A stretch of DNA of 64,000 nt from Tessaracoccus lapidicaptus (GTDB taxonomy: Bacteria > Actinomycetota > Actinomycetes > Propionibacteriales > Propionibacteriaceae): positions 248,001 through 312,000 of the forward strand of contig NZ_MBQD01000021.1 in the NCBI RefSeq assembly GCF_001693815.1. The letters run 5' to 3'. The notes under the pieces were generated by a model. That model was not told the origin of the DNA. It saw nothing but the letters and a program-made list of their open reading frames with translations, and searched no databases. The stretch's first letter is position 1; each line of letters begins with the position of its first letter. A program made the position numbers and the translations under genes. Of this stretch, positions 56,948 to 64,000 are shown one piece after another.

Positions 56948-57683
56948 CGGGTCCTCCTCTCAGCGACAGCCCGCCGCGGCTGCTCTGCCACGCGGCCGTC
57001 AGGGCCGCCCCGTCCATGCTGCCGCGTCCGGACCACCGCAGCCCCGGCAGCGCCAGCGCCCGGTCGAGGCGCGTCAGATACTCCTCGCGGGGCACCTCGT
57101 ACGCGCCCAGCGTCCCGAGGTGCTCCGTCAGCCACTGGATGTCGAGCAGCGTGACTCCGACGTCGGTCAGCTCCACGGCGAGCCGTAGCAGCGCCACCTT
57201 GGACGCGTCGCGTCCCAGCGCCGGGTGATGGAACATCGACTCGCCGGCGAACATGCCCCCGACGTGCACGCCGTACAGGCCGCCGACGAGCCGCCCCTCG
57301 CCGTCCCACGTCTCGACGGAGTGCGCCCAGCCTCCGCGGTGCAGGGTGCGGTAGACCGACGCGACGCGCTCGTCGATCCAGCCGTGCGGGCGCGCCGGGT
57401 CAGCGCAGGCGTCGACGACCTGGTCGAACGCGGCGTCGACCGTCGTGGTGTATCTCCGGGCGGAGCGGCGCAGCGACCTCGTCACGTGCAGCCCGCGGAT
57501 GGGCAGGAGCCCCCGCAACATGGGCGACCACCACCCCATCTCGGGCGCGTCCGGCTCCAGGGGCATCGGGAAGACGCCGCAGCGGTATCCCTCCAGCGCC
57601 AGGGCAGGGCTGAACTCTTCGGAGTATCCGATGAGATCCTGGCCCGGCCAGTCGTGCGGCCGGCCGAACGTCACGCCCAGCAT
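56940..57683 (-). CDS. aat: Leucyl/phenylalanyl-tRNA--protein transferase
   Basis: Adds Leu or Phe from tRNA to N-terminal Arg or Lys of proteins, making N-degrons for ClpS/ClpAP. The 247-residue protein has the family core EGYRCGVFPMPL, MGWWSPMLRG, GGLYGVHVGGMFAGESMFH and LLDIQWLTEHLGTLGAYEV. ATG at 57683 begins the conserved N-terminus; the frame is open far beyond it but is not coding there. It overlaps the Fpg-like gene, which follows it on the same strand. Confidence 0.95.
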   Translation of the reverse strand: MLGVTFGRPHDWPGQDLIGYSEEFSPALALEGYRCGVFPMPLEPDAPEMGWWSPMLRGLLPIRGLHVTRSLRRSARRYTTTVDAAFDQVVDACADPARPHGWIDERVASVYRTLHRGGWAHSVETWDGEGRLVGGLYGVHVGGMFAGESMFHHPALGRDASKVALLRLAVELTDVGVTLLDIQWLTEHLGTLGAYEVPREEYLTRLDRALALPGLRWSGRGSMDGAALTAAWQSSRGGLSLRGGPDA

Positions 57684-57773
57684 CGTCCCAGTCTGGCAGG
57701 CTGCACCGACCGTCCGGGAGGGGTCGACGGGTTTGGGTGCGTGTGCGACGCTTGAACTCGGAAAGGGGACCGC

Positions 57774-58475
57774 ATGAGCGATCAGCGTGTCGTCGCGGTG
57801 GCCGAAGGGTTCACCGCCGACGTCTTCCACGAACTCCTGCAGCTGGCCATCGAGGGCAAGGGGAAGCTCCCGGGCGCCAAGCAGGCCGCCAATCAGCTGC
57901 TCGCCCAGCGCAGCGACCCCGAGGCCGCCGTGTCGCGGATGATCGCCCAGCACGTCGCCATGGCGGGCGGCCAGGGCTTCGCGACCAACTGGGGCGGCTT
58001 CTTCGTCTCCCTGCTCACGATCCCCGCCAACATCGCGGCGTCGTCGTTCCTGCAGGCCCGCCTGGTGTCCGGCATCGCCCACCTGCGCGGCTACGAGGTC
58101 GGCGACCCGCGCGTCCGCACGGCGATCCTCATGGTCATGCTCGGCCCCGGCGCCATGGCGCACCTGGTGAGCACCGGCGTGCTCCCCAGTTCGCCGCTGG
58201 TCGTGGCGACCGCGCCGGTGTTCGACGCGCGGCTCGACGGGCAGGTGTCGCGGGCGCTGCTCGACCGTGCCCTCAACCAGGTCACCGGCAAGCGGCTCGG
58301 CCTGCGCCTGGCCCGCGGGATCCCGCTCGTGGGCGGCGGCGTGGGCGCCGCGGTCGACGGCTGGTCCACCCGCGCCATCGCGATCCACGCCATGAACGAG
58401 TTCCCCAGCCGGCGGCCCCGGACCTCGTCGGGGCACGCGGAGGGCGCCGCGGAGGCCTCGGGCCCGGCGGAGTAG
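57774..58475 (+). CDS. EcsC-like protein
   Basis: A 233-residue protein resembling the EcsC family, whose function is unclear (first linked to an ABC exporter in Bacillus). It has a helical N-terminus, NWGGFFVSLLTIPANIAASSF with a hydrophobic helix, an IAHLRGYEVGDPRVRTAIL segment typical of the family, and a Gly-rich stretch IPLVGGGVGAAVDGW. The last 20 residues are disordered. ATG at 57774 has a GAAAGGGG site. No EcsA or EcsB partner lies nearby. It converges on alr with a 4-bp gap. Confidence 0.85.
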   Translation: MSDQRVVAVAEGFTADVFHELLQLAIEGKGKLPGAKQAANQLLAQRSDPEAAVSRMIAQHVAMAGGQGFATNWGGFFVSLLTIPANIAASSFLQARLVSGIAHLRGYEVGDPRVRTAILMVMLGPGAMAHLVSTGVLPSSPLVVATAPVFDARLDGQVSRALLDRALNQVTGKRLGLRLARGIPLVGGGVGAAVDGWSTRAIAIHAMNEFPSRRPRTSSGHAEGAAEASGPAE

Positions 58476-58479
58476 CCGG

Positions 58480-59595
58480 TCAGTACGCGCGCGGCACCCG
58501 GTCCGTGATGAGGCAGGTCACCTCGTAGGTGATCGTGTCCATGAGCTGGGCGAGTTCGTCGACCCCGATGCGCTCGGCACCGCTGTCGCCCATCAGCACC
58601 ACCTCGTCGCCCACGGCCGCCGTCGGCTGGTCCGGGCCGAGGTCGATCATGGTCTGGTCCATGCACACCCGCCCGACCACCGGGTAGGACCGGCCCGCGA
58701 TGAGCATCCGCCCCCGCGACGACAGGAGCCGCGAGTACCCGTCGCCGTAGCCGACGGCCACCGTGCCGATCCACGTATCGCGGGGCGCGACCCAGGACCG
58801 GCCGTATCCGACGCTCTCCCCTGCCTCCACCCGCTTGACGAAGCTCAGGCGCGACACCCAGCGGCCCACGTCGTGCAGCGCCCTCGTCCTCGGCGTCTCG
58901 GCGTCGGGGTAGGAGCCGTACAGCATGATGCCCGGGCGCACCATGGTCGTGCGCCCGAGGTCGTGGCCCAGCAGGGCGCCGGAGTTCGCGGCGTGCACGT
59001 GCTCGACGGGGCCGACGGCCGCCTCGACCTCCGCGACGGCGGCCTCGAACCGCGAGAGCTGGTCGCGGGTGAACGCGCTCCCCGCCGCGACGTCGCTGAT
59101 GGGCAGATGCGTGAACACTCCCCCCAGGCGGAGGTTGGCGGCGCGGTCGATGCGGCGGGCCAGGTCGACGGCGTCCGCCGGATCGGCGCCGACGCGTCGC
59201 ATGCCGGTGTCGAGCTTGAGGTGCACGTCGACGGTGCCGCGCGCGGCGGCGGCCGCGGCCTGCGCGGCGTCGATGGCCCCGGCCGTCCCGACCGAGAGCG
59301 TGACGTCGGCGGCGACGGCCTCGGCGAGGTCGTCGTCGAAGGTGGGCGTGAACTTGAGGATGGGCAGCCGGACCCCGGCCGCGCGGAGCCGGCTCGCCTC
59401 GTCGGTCACGGCGACGCCCAGCCAGTCCGCGGATCCGCGCTGCTCGATGCTGCGCGCCACCTCGACCAGGCCGTGCCCGTAGGCGTTCGCCTTGACCGCG
59501 GCGAGCATCGTGCGCCCGCCGGCCAGGTCGCGGGCGACCGCGAGGTTGGCGTGGATGGCGTCGAGGTCGACGTGGAACCGGGTGGGCGCGGGCAT
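58480..59595 (-). CDS. alr: Alanine racemase
   Basis: Makes D-alanine for peptidoglycan from L-alanine using PLP. The 371 residues have the PLP-lysine motif AAVKANAYGHG with Lys35, the KLDTGMRRVG strand, and the second catalytic residue Tyr in VGYGRSW, with VGRVCMDQTMIDLG near the C-terminus. ATG at 59595 is right before the conserved N-terminus (PAPTRFHVDLDAI); the frame is open further up without support. It stands 17 bp after the E2 gene on the same strand, so it may be read through from the dehydrogenase operon. Confidence 0.95.
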   Translation of the reverse strand: MPAPTRFHVDLDAIHANLAVARDLAGGRTMLAAVKANAYGHGLVEVARSIEQRGSADWLGVAVTDEASRLRAAGVRLPILKFTPTFDDDLAEAVAADVTLSVGTAGAIDAAQAAAAAARGTVDVHLKLDTGMRRVGADPADAVDLARRIDRAANLRLGGVFTHLPISDVAAGSAFTRDQLSRFEAAVAEVEAAVGPVEHVHAANSGALLGHDLGRTTMVRPGIMLYGSYPDAETPRTRALHDVGRWVSRLSFVKRVEAGESVGYGRSWVAPRDTWIGTVAVGYGDGYSRLLSSRGRMLIAGRSYPVVGRVCMDQTMIDLGPDQPTAAVGDEVVLMGDSGAERIGVDELAQLMDTITYEVTCLITDRVPRAY

Positions 59596-59612
59596 GGGGA
59601 CAGTGTGGCGGA

Positions 59613-61157
59613 TCAGAACAGCAACGCCAGCGCGGGCTCCTGGAGGATGGACGCGACGTCGTGCAGGAACCGCGACCCCTGCTCGCCGTCGACGACCCGG
59701 TGGTCGAACGCCACCGCGAGCGTCGTCACCCAGCGCGGCACGACCCGCTCGTCGGCGCCCGTCCCGACCACCCACGGGCGGCGCTGGATCGATCCCATGC
59801 AGAAGATCGCGGATTCGTCGCCGTTGATGATGGGCGTACCGGCGTCGACGCCGAACACGCCGACGTTGGTGATGGTGAACGTGCCGGCGGCGTAGTCGCC
59901 GGGCTGGAGCTTGCCCTCCCGCGACACCTGCACCAGCTGGTTGATCGCCTGGCACAGCTGCAACAGGCTCAGCCGGTCCGCGCCCTTGATGTTGGGGACC
60001 ATGAGCCCCCGGGGCGTGGCGGCGGCGATGCCGAGGTTGACGTCGCCGTAGTAGACGATCTCCTGGCGCTCCTCGTCCCACGACGAGTTCAGCTCCGGGT
60101 TCCGCTCCAGCGCCAGGCAGATGGCCTTGGCGTAGACGAGCAGCGGCGAGACGCGTAGCCCCGTGAACTCCCGGCGGCCCTTGAGGGTCTCGACGAAATC
60201 CATGGTGGCGCTGACGTCGACGGTGATCCACTCGGTGACATGGACGTGCGTCTGGACGGACCGCACCATGTTCTCGGCCGTCACCTTGCGGACGCCCTTG
60301 ATCGGGACGCGGCGCTCGGCGCGGCCCTGGCGCGGATCGAAGCCGCCGAGTCCCTCGGAGGGGCCGAAGCCCGCGCCGAAACTGGAGCCGCTGAACGAGG
60401 TGCCGGCGTGCGGCTGGCCCGGCGCCGCGTCGGCGTCGCCGATGCGTGGCCCGGACGCCTGGAACGCGGCGTGGTCGTTGAGGATGCGGCCCTGCGCGGG
60501 CTGCTCGTCCAGGTACCGGAACGCGGCGGCCGCCTCGACGTCGCGGCGGGTGACGGTGCCGTCGGGGCCCGTGCCGATGACGGTCCCGAGGTCCACGCCC
60601 AGGTCCTTGGCGTACTTGCGCACCGGCGGCTTGGCCTTCGCGTCGCCCGGGTCGGAGGCCAGGACGAGTTGGGACTCGGATGGCGCGGTGCCGGGTGTCG
60701 GCAGCGGGTCTCCGCTCGCCTGAGCCGTGACGACGGTGGCGGGCTGTACCTCGTCGGCCCGCCGGCCCGGCTCGTGCTGGTCGTAGGCGGCCGACATGGC
60801 AGCCGCAGCCGAGGCGTGGTCGGGGGTCTCGCGCGTGCGGCGTCGCCGCCGCGTGGGCGCACCGTCGGAGGCACCGTAGCCGACGAGGTTGGGTCCGGCT
60901 TCGTCCGGCTCCGGCTCGGCGCCGTCGTCGATCTCGACGATGGGAGTGCCCACCTCGACCGTGGTGCCCTCCGCCACCAGGAGCGCGGCGACGGTCCCGG
61001 CGAACGGCGACGGCAGCTCGACCAGGGACTTGGCGGTCTCGATCTCGACCAGCACGTCGTTGACCTCGACGACGTCACCGGCGGCGACCCGCCAGGCGAC
61101 GATCTCCGCCTCCAGGAGGCCCTCGCCCGGGTCCGGCAACAGGAACTGACGCTTCAT
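59613..61157 (-). CDS. Dihydrolipoamide acyltransferase (E2) of a 2-oxoacid dehydrogenase
   Basis: The core of the complex; passes acyl groups to CoA. The 514 residues comprise a lipoyl domain (1-75) with Lys43 in EIETAKSLVELPS, a linker, an E3-binding domain around 168-205 (VRKYAKDLGVDLGTVIGTG), a second linker, and a catalytic domain (about 285-514) with His486 and Asp490 in AFDHRVVDGEQ. ATG at 61157 follows a GAGTGGTGAGA site. The E1 genes are just upstream on the same transcript; E3 is not in the window. Substrate may be branched-chain 2-oxoacids or pyruvate. Confidence 0.93.
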   Translation of the reverse strand: MKRQFLLPDPGEGLLEAEIVAWRVAAGDVVEVNDVLVEIETAKSLVELPSPFAGTVAALLVAEGTTVEVGTPIVEIDDGAEPEPDEAGPNLVGYGASDGAPTRRRRRTRETPDHASAAAAMSAAYDQHEPGRRADEVQPATVVTAQASGDPLPTPGTAPSESQLVLASDPGDAKAKPPVRKYAKDLGVDLGTVIGTGPDGTVTRRDVEAAAAFRYLDEQPAQGRILNDHAAFQASGPRIGDADAAPGQPHAGTSFSGSSFGAGFGPSEGLGGFDPRQGRAERRVPIKGVRKVTAENMVRSVQTHVHVTEWITVDVSATMDFVETLKGRREFTGLRVSPLLVYAKAICLALERNPELNSSWDEERQEIVYYGDVNLGIAAATPRGLMVPNIKGADRLSLLQLCQAINQLVQVSREGKLQPGDYAAGTFTITNVGVFGVDAGTPIINGDESAIFCMGSIQRRPWVVGTGADERVVPRWVTTLAVAFDHRVVDGEQGSRFLHDVASILQEPALALLF

Positions 61158-61167
61158 CTCACCACTC

Positions 61168-62145
61168 CTAGTACGCGAGCGACCGGTCGACGGCGTCGAG
61201 GATCCGGTCCACGCCGGGCAGGTACTCCTCCTCGACGCGACTGGGCGGGTAGGGCATGTCGTAGCCGGCCACGCGCAGCACCGGCGATTCCATCACGTAG
61301 AACAGGTCCTCGTGCAGCTTCGCGGCGATCTCCGCGCCGACGCCGAGGGTCTTCGGCGCCTCGTGCACGACGATGGCGCGCTTCGTGCGCCGCGCCGACG
61401 ACTCGATCGTCACCCAGTCGAGGGGGCTCAGCGTGCGCAGGTCGACGACCTCGAGCGACGTGCCCTCCTCCGCCGCCACGGCGGCCGCGTCGAGGCAGGT
61501 CTTGACCATCGGGCCGTAGCACAGCAGGGTGGCGTCGGTGCCGTAGCGCGACACCTGGGCCTGGTGCATGGGGGCGGGCCGGGCCGTGAAGTTGACCGCG
61601 CCCTTGACGTGGTAGCGGCGCTTCGGCTCCAGGAAGACGACCGGGTCGTCGGACTGGATGGCCTGCTGGATCATCCAGTAGGCGTCGTTGGCGTTGGAGC
61701 AGGCGACGACCTTGAGCCCAGGCGTGTGCGCGAAGTAGGCCTCCGGGGACTCGGAGTGGTGCTCGATCGCGCCGATGCCGCCGCCGAACGGGATCCGGAT
61801 CACCATCGGCATGGCCGTGTGCCCGCCGGTCCGCATGTGCATCTTGGCCACCTGGGTGACGATCTGCGAAAAGCCGGGGAAGACGAAGCCGTCGAACTGG
61901 ATCTCGACGACGGGCCGGTAGCCGCGCATCGCGAGCCCGACGGCGGTGCCGATGATCCCGGACTCGGCCAGCGGCGAGTCCACGACGCGGTTCTCGCCGA
62001 ACTCCGCCTGCAGGCCCTCGGTGATGCGGAAGACGCCGCCGAGCTTGCCGATGTCCTCTCCCGCGAGGAGGACCTTCGGGTCCGCCTGCAGCGCGCGGCG
62101 TAGCCCCCGGTTCAGGGCCTTGGCCATGGTCAAGGTCTCGCTCAT
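61168..62145 (-). CDS. 2-oxoacid dehydrogenase E1 component, beta subunit
   Basis: One half of the thiamine-diphosphate decarboxylase that feeds E2. The 325 residues have LAGEDIGKLGGVFRITEGL, VDSPLAESGIIGTAVGLAM, EIQFDGFVFPGFSQIV and IRIPFGGGIGAIEHHSES, the family's metal and cofactor-side signatures, and GMRPV-type context. ATG at 62145 overlaps the alpha-subunit stop (ATGA). The E2 gene follows after 10 bp. The branched-chain type is favoured by the HHSESPEAYFAHTPGLKVV segment, which is also common in pyruvate enzymes of this layout. Confidence 0.93.
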   Translation of the reverse strand: MSETLTMAKALNRGLRRALQADPKVLLAGEDIGKLGGVFRITEGLQAEFGENRVVDSPLAESGIIGTAVGLAMRGYRPVVEIQFDGFVFPGFSQIVTQVAKMHMRTGGHTAMPMVIRIPFGGGIGAIEHHSESPEAYFAHTPGLKVVACSNANDAYWMIQQAIQSDDPVVFLEPKRRYHVKGAVNFTARPAPMHQAQVSRYGTDATLLCYGPMVKTCLDAAAVAAEEGTSLEVVDLRTLSPLDWVTIESSARRTKRAIVVHEAPKTLGVGAEIAAKLHEDLFYVMESPVLRVAGYDMPYPPSRVEEEYLPGVDRILDAVDRSLAY

Positions 62146-63239
62146 GCGTCCTCCTCCAGGGCGGCGGCGAACTCGGCGTACTCGCGGCGCTGCGCCTCCA
62201 GCGCCACGGTGGGCTCGGCGTAGACGGTGTCGAAGAGGCGCTCCATCGTCGTGGCCTCGAGCGTCGGGATGGCGGCCCGGGCCGCGGCCCCGAACTCCTT
62301 GGCCTCCGCCTCGACGGCGTCCTGCCACGCGTCGTCGATGGCGCCCATGCCGCGCAGGTAGGTGGTGAGGCGCGCGATCGGGTCGCGGCCGCGCCAGGCC
62401 TCCTCGTCGGCGCGCTCGCGGTACTTCGTCGGGTCGTCGGAGGTGGTGTGCGCCCCCATGCGGTACGTGAACGCCTCGATGAACGCCGGCCCGTCGCCCG
62501 CCCGCGCGCGGGCCATCGCCCAGTCCGTGACGGCCTTGACCGCCAGCACGTCATTGCCGTCCACCTGGACGCCTGGGAAGCCGAACCCCCGGGCGCGCTG
62601 GTACAGCGGGATCCGCGACTGCAGGGCGATGGGCTCGGAGATGGCCCACTGGTTGTTCTGGCAGAAGAACACCACCGGCGCGTTGTAGGAGGCGGCGAAC
62701 ACGTACGCCTCGTTGACGTCGCCCTGGCTGGCGGCGCCGTCGCCGTGGTAGACGATGACGGCGGCGTTGTCGTCGTCGCGCTCGTTGCCGACGGCGCCGT
62801 CGAGCTGCAGGCCCATGGCGTAGCCGGTGGCGTGCAGCGTCTGGCAGCCGATGACGATCTGGTAGTTCTTGAAGGAGTCGAGTTTCTCCCAGTAGCCGCC
62901 GTTGGAGCCGCGGAAGAGCGACAGCATGTTGGTCACCGGGACTCCCAGCACCATCGCGACGGCGTGCTCGCGGTAGGACGGGAAGACGACGTCGGCCGGC
63001 CGCAGCGCGTGGGCCGAGCCGACCTGGGCGGCCTCCTGCCCGATCAGCGGCGTCCACAGCCCCAGCTCACCGTGCCGCTGGAGGGCCGTGGCCTCCGCGT
63101 CGAACCTGCGGGCCAGGATCATGTCCTTGAGGTAGCCGACCAGGTCCTCGGTGGTGCCGTCGAACCGGAACTCGTCGTGCTCCACTCGGGTCCCGTCGGG
63201 GGTGAGCAGCTGAACCATGTCGTCGCTCTGACCGCGCAC
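62142..63239 (-). CDS. 2-oxoacid dehydrogenase E1 component, alpha subunit
   Basis: Binds thiamine diphosphate and decarboxylates the 2-oxoacid. The 365 residues have WTPLIGQEAAQVGSAHAL, FPSYREHAVAMVLGVP, the ThDP motif YHGDGAASQGDVNEAYVFA with the later Asn in CQNNQWAIS, and RMGAHTTSDDPTKYR, the phosphorylation-loop region of mitochondrial homologues. GTG at 63239 has an AAGGAGG site with 4-5 bases spacing, which decides the start; ATG at 63218 is an alternative. It heads the operon E1a-E1b-E2 (and maybe alr). A 15-bp-period repeat lies just upstream. Confidence 0.92.
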   Translation of the reverse strand: MRGQSDDMVQLLTPDGTRVEHDEFRFDGTTEDLVGYLKDMILARRFDAEATALQRHGELGLWTPLIGQEAAQVGSAHALRPADVVFPSYREHAVAMVLGVPVTNMLSLFRGSNGGYWEKLDSFKNYQIVIGCQTLHATGYAMGLQLDGAVGNERDDDNAAVIVYHGDGAASQGDVNEAYVFAASYNAPVVFFCQNNQWAISEPIALQSRIPLYQRARGFGFPGVQVDGNDVLAVKAVTDWAMARARAGDGPAFIEAFTYRMGAHTTSDDPTKYRERADEEAWRGRDPIARLTTYLRGMGAIDDAWQDAVEAEAKEFGAAARAAIPTLEATTMERLFDTVYAEPTVALEAQRREYAEFAAALEEDA

Positions 63240-63253
63240 GCGGCCTCCTTCCA

Positions 63254-63290
63254 AGTTACGTTTCCGTAGCTTACGCAAGCGTAGCTTACG
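63254..63290 (-). promoter_or_regulatory. Repeated CGTAGCTTACG motif upstream of the E1 alpha gene
   Basis: CGTAGCTTACG occurs at 63265-63275 and 63280-63290, a period of 15, with a partial third copy AGTTACG at 63254-63260. TACGC-AA-GCGTA (63272-63283) is a perfect inverted repeat between them. The position, 15-50 bases before the start, suits a repressor site. Confidence 0.6.
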
Positions 63291-63465
63291 GGGTTTCGGG
63301 TCGATAGTTGTGACGCAGCGGGTACCCGGGGTGGCGGCGCGGTGACGGCAGCGTTAACAACACGCAAACGGCTTGACGGCACCGATGCGGGCGTCAAGAG
63401 TGGGCGCCAATGGCCCGTTTTGTTTCGCGGCGGGCCGGTCCCCGCTCCCTATCCCACGGAGAGAC

Positions 63466-64000
63466 ATGATCAGAACAACCAGGAGGGCGACGGCGACGTT
63501 CGCCGCGACCGCCCTCGTGGCGGGCAGTGTCGCCCTCACCACTTTCACCCCCGCGTCGGCCGCGCCGGGCGAGTGCGTCGCCCCCACAGGCGAGATCACC
63601 GTCTTCGGCTTCAACGACTTCCACGGGCGCCTGTCCGAGGCCGCGCAGCTGTTCACGCCGGTCGAGGAGGCGCGCGTCGCCGTCGGCGAGGACAACGTGC
63701 TGCTGCTGAGCTCCGGCGACAACATCGGGGCGTCGACGTTCGACTCGATGATCCTCGACGACACGCCGACGCTGGACGTCCTCAACGCCATCGGCCTGGA
63801 CGCCTCCGCCGTCGGCAACCACGAGTTCGACAAGGGCTGGAGCGACCTCAGCGGGCGCGTCGTGCCGCAGTCGGACTTCCCGTACCTGGGCGCCAACGTC
63901 TACACCGCCGGCACCACGACAGTGGCGGCTCCGCTCCAGGCCTACGAACTGTTCGAGAAGGGCGGCGTGACCATCGCGGTCGTCGGCGCCGTGACCGACG
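63466..64000 (+). CDS. Secreted 5'-nucleotidase/metallophosphatase, 3' end outside window
   Basis: An exported nucleotide-degrading enzyme of the UshA/CpdB superfamily. The visible 178 residues have a signal peptide (1-32, ending PASAAPG) and the start of the metallophosphatase domain: metal motif TVFGFNDFHGRL, then LLSSGDNIGAS and SAVGNHEFDKGWSDL with the catalytic His-Glu region. ATG at 63466 has a GGAGAG site. The gene continues past the window. It is divergent from the dehydrogenase operon; the 226-bp gap holds the promoters of both. Confidence 0.92.
   Translation, partial: MIRTTRRATATFAATALVAGSVALTTFTPASAAPGECVAPTGEITVFGFNDFHGRLSEAAQLFTPVEEARVAVGEDNVLLLSSGDNIGASTFDSMILDDTPTLDVLNAIGLDASAVGNHEFDKGWSDLSGRVVPQSDFPYLGANVYTAGTTTVAAPLQAYELFEKGGVTIAVVGAVTD

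Overview
The window is high-GC DNA with short intergenic gaps, ATGA stop/start overlaps, a WhiB-type regulator, menaquinone synthesis (menB), a GH73 autolysin and an LCP cell-wall ligase. This points to an Actinomycetota chromosome. A member of Propionibacteriaceae (Tessaracoccus-like) is my best guess, by inference only. There is no rRNA, CRISPR array or prophage. Three tRNA genes (Arg-ACG, Ser-GCT, Ser-TGA) lie on the minus strand.

Layout. 1-9.4 kb: housekeeping genes (upp 3' part, YwiC-like protein, menB, GDPD phosphodiesterase, secreted GH73 glucosaminidase, an Ada-AlkA/Ogt alkylation-repair pair, LCP ligase). 9.5-20.9 kb: an accessory region. A secreted three-repeat protein gene, probably ending in an excalibur domain, is broken: its 5' part lies at 19968-20907 and the likely 3' part at 9505-9642. 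Between them sit an IS1380-family element (13-bp inverted repeats, 5-bp TTCAG target duplication), a LacI-controlled sugar ABC transporter with a ketose 3-epimerase, and a decayed IS256-family element. 21-25.9 kb: RluA-type pseudouridine synthase, a secreted M15 peptidase, a lipoprotein and a quinone oxidoreductase.

25.9-44.3 kb: a cell-envelope polysaccharide locus. One compact minus-strand operon encodes a five-enzyme set matching the Wbp route to UDP-2,3-diacetamido-2,3-dideoxy-mannuronate (WbpA, B, E, D, I), an ABC-2 exporter pair and three glycosyltransferases. A divergent gene encodes a secreted D-glucuronyl C5-epimerase-like protein. A second minus-strand operon holds two large glycosyltransferases and a secreted leucine-rich-repeat protein.

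The most unusual observation is a double module of about 130-147 residues with the pattern G-R-x-W-x-x-x-C...C...F-N-N, given twice. It occurs in four otherwise unrelated secreted proteins: the GH73 autolysin (C-terminal copy), the M15 peptidase, the C5-epimerase and the LRR protein (N-terminal copies). I do not recognise it as a named domain. It could tether these proteins to a shared envelope ligand, perhaps the polymer made by the locus.

44.4-64 kb: core genes again: argG, a WhiB-like regulator with an added HTH, an LLM oxidoreductase plus trehalose-synthase-like GH13 pair, HAD phosphatase, serS, MFS transporter, PAP2-diacylglycerol kinase fusion, pheA, DUF1206 protein, Fpg/Nei glycosylase, aat, EcsC-like protein, alr, a three-gene 2-oxoacid dehydrogenase operon, and the start of a secreted 5'-nucleotidase.
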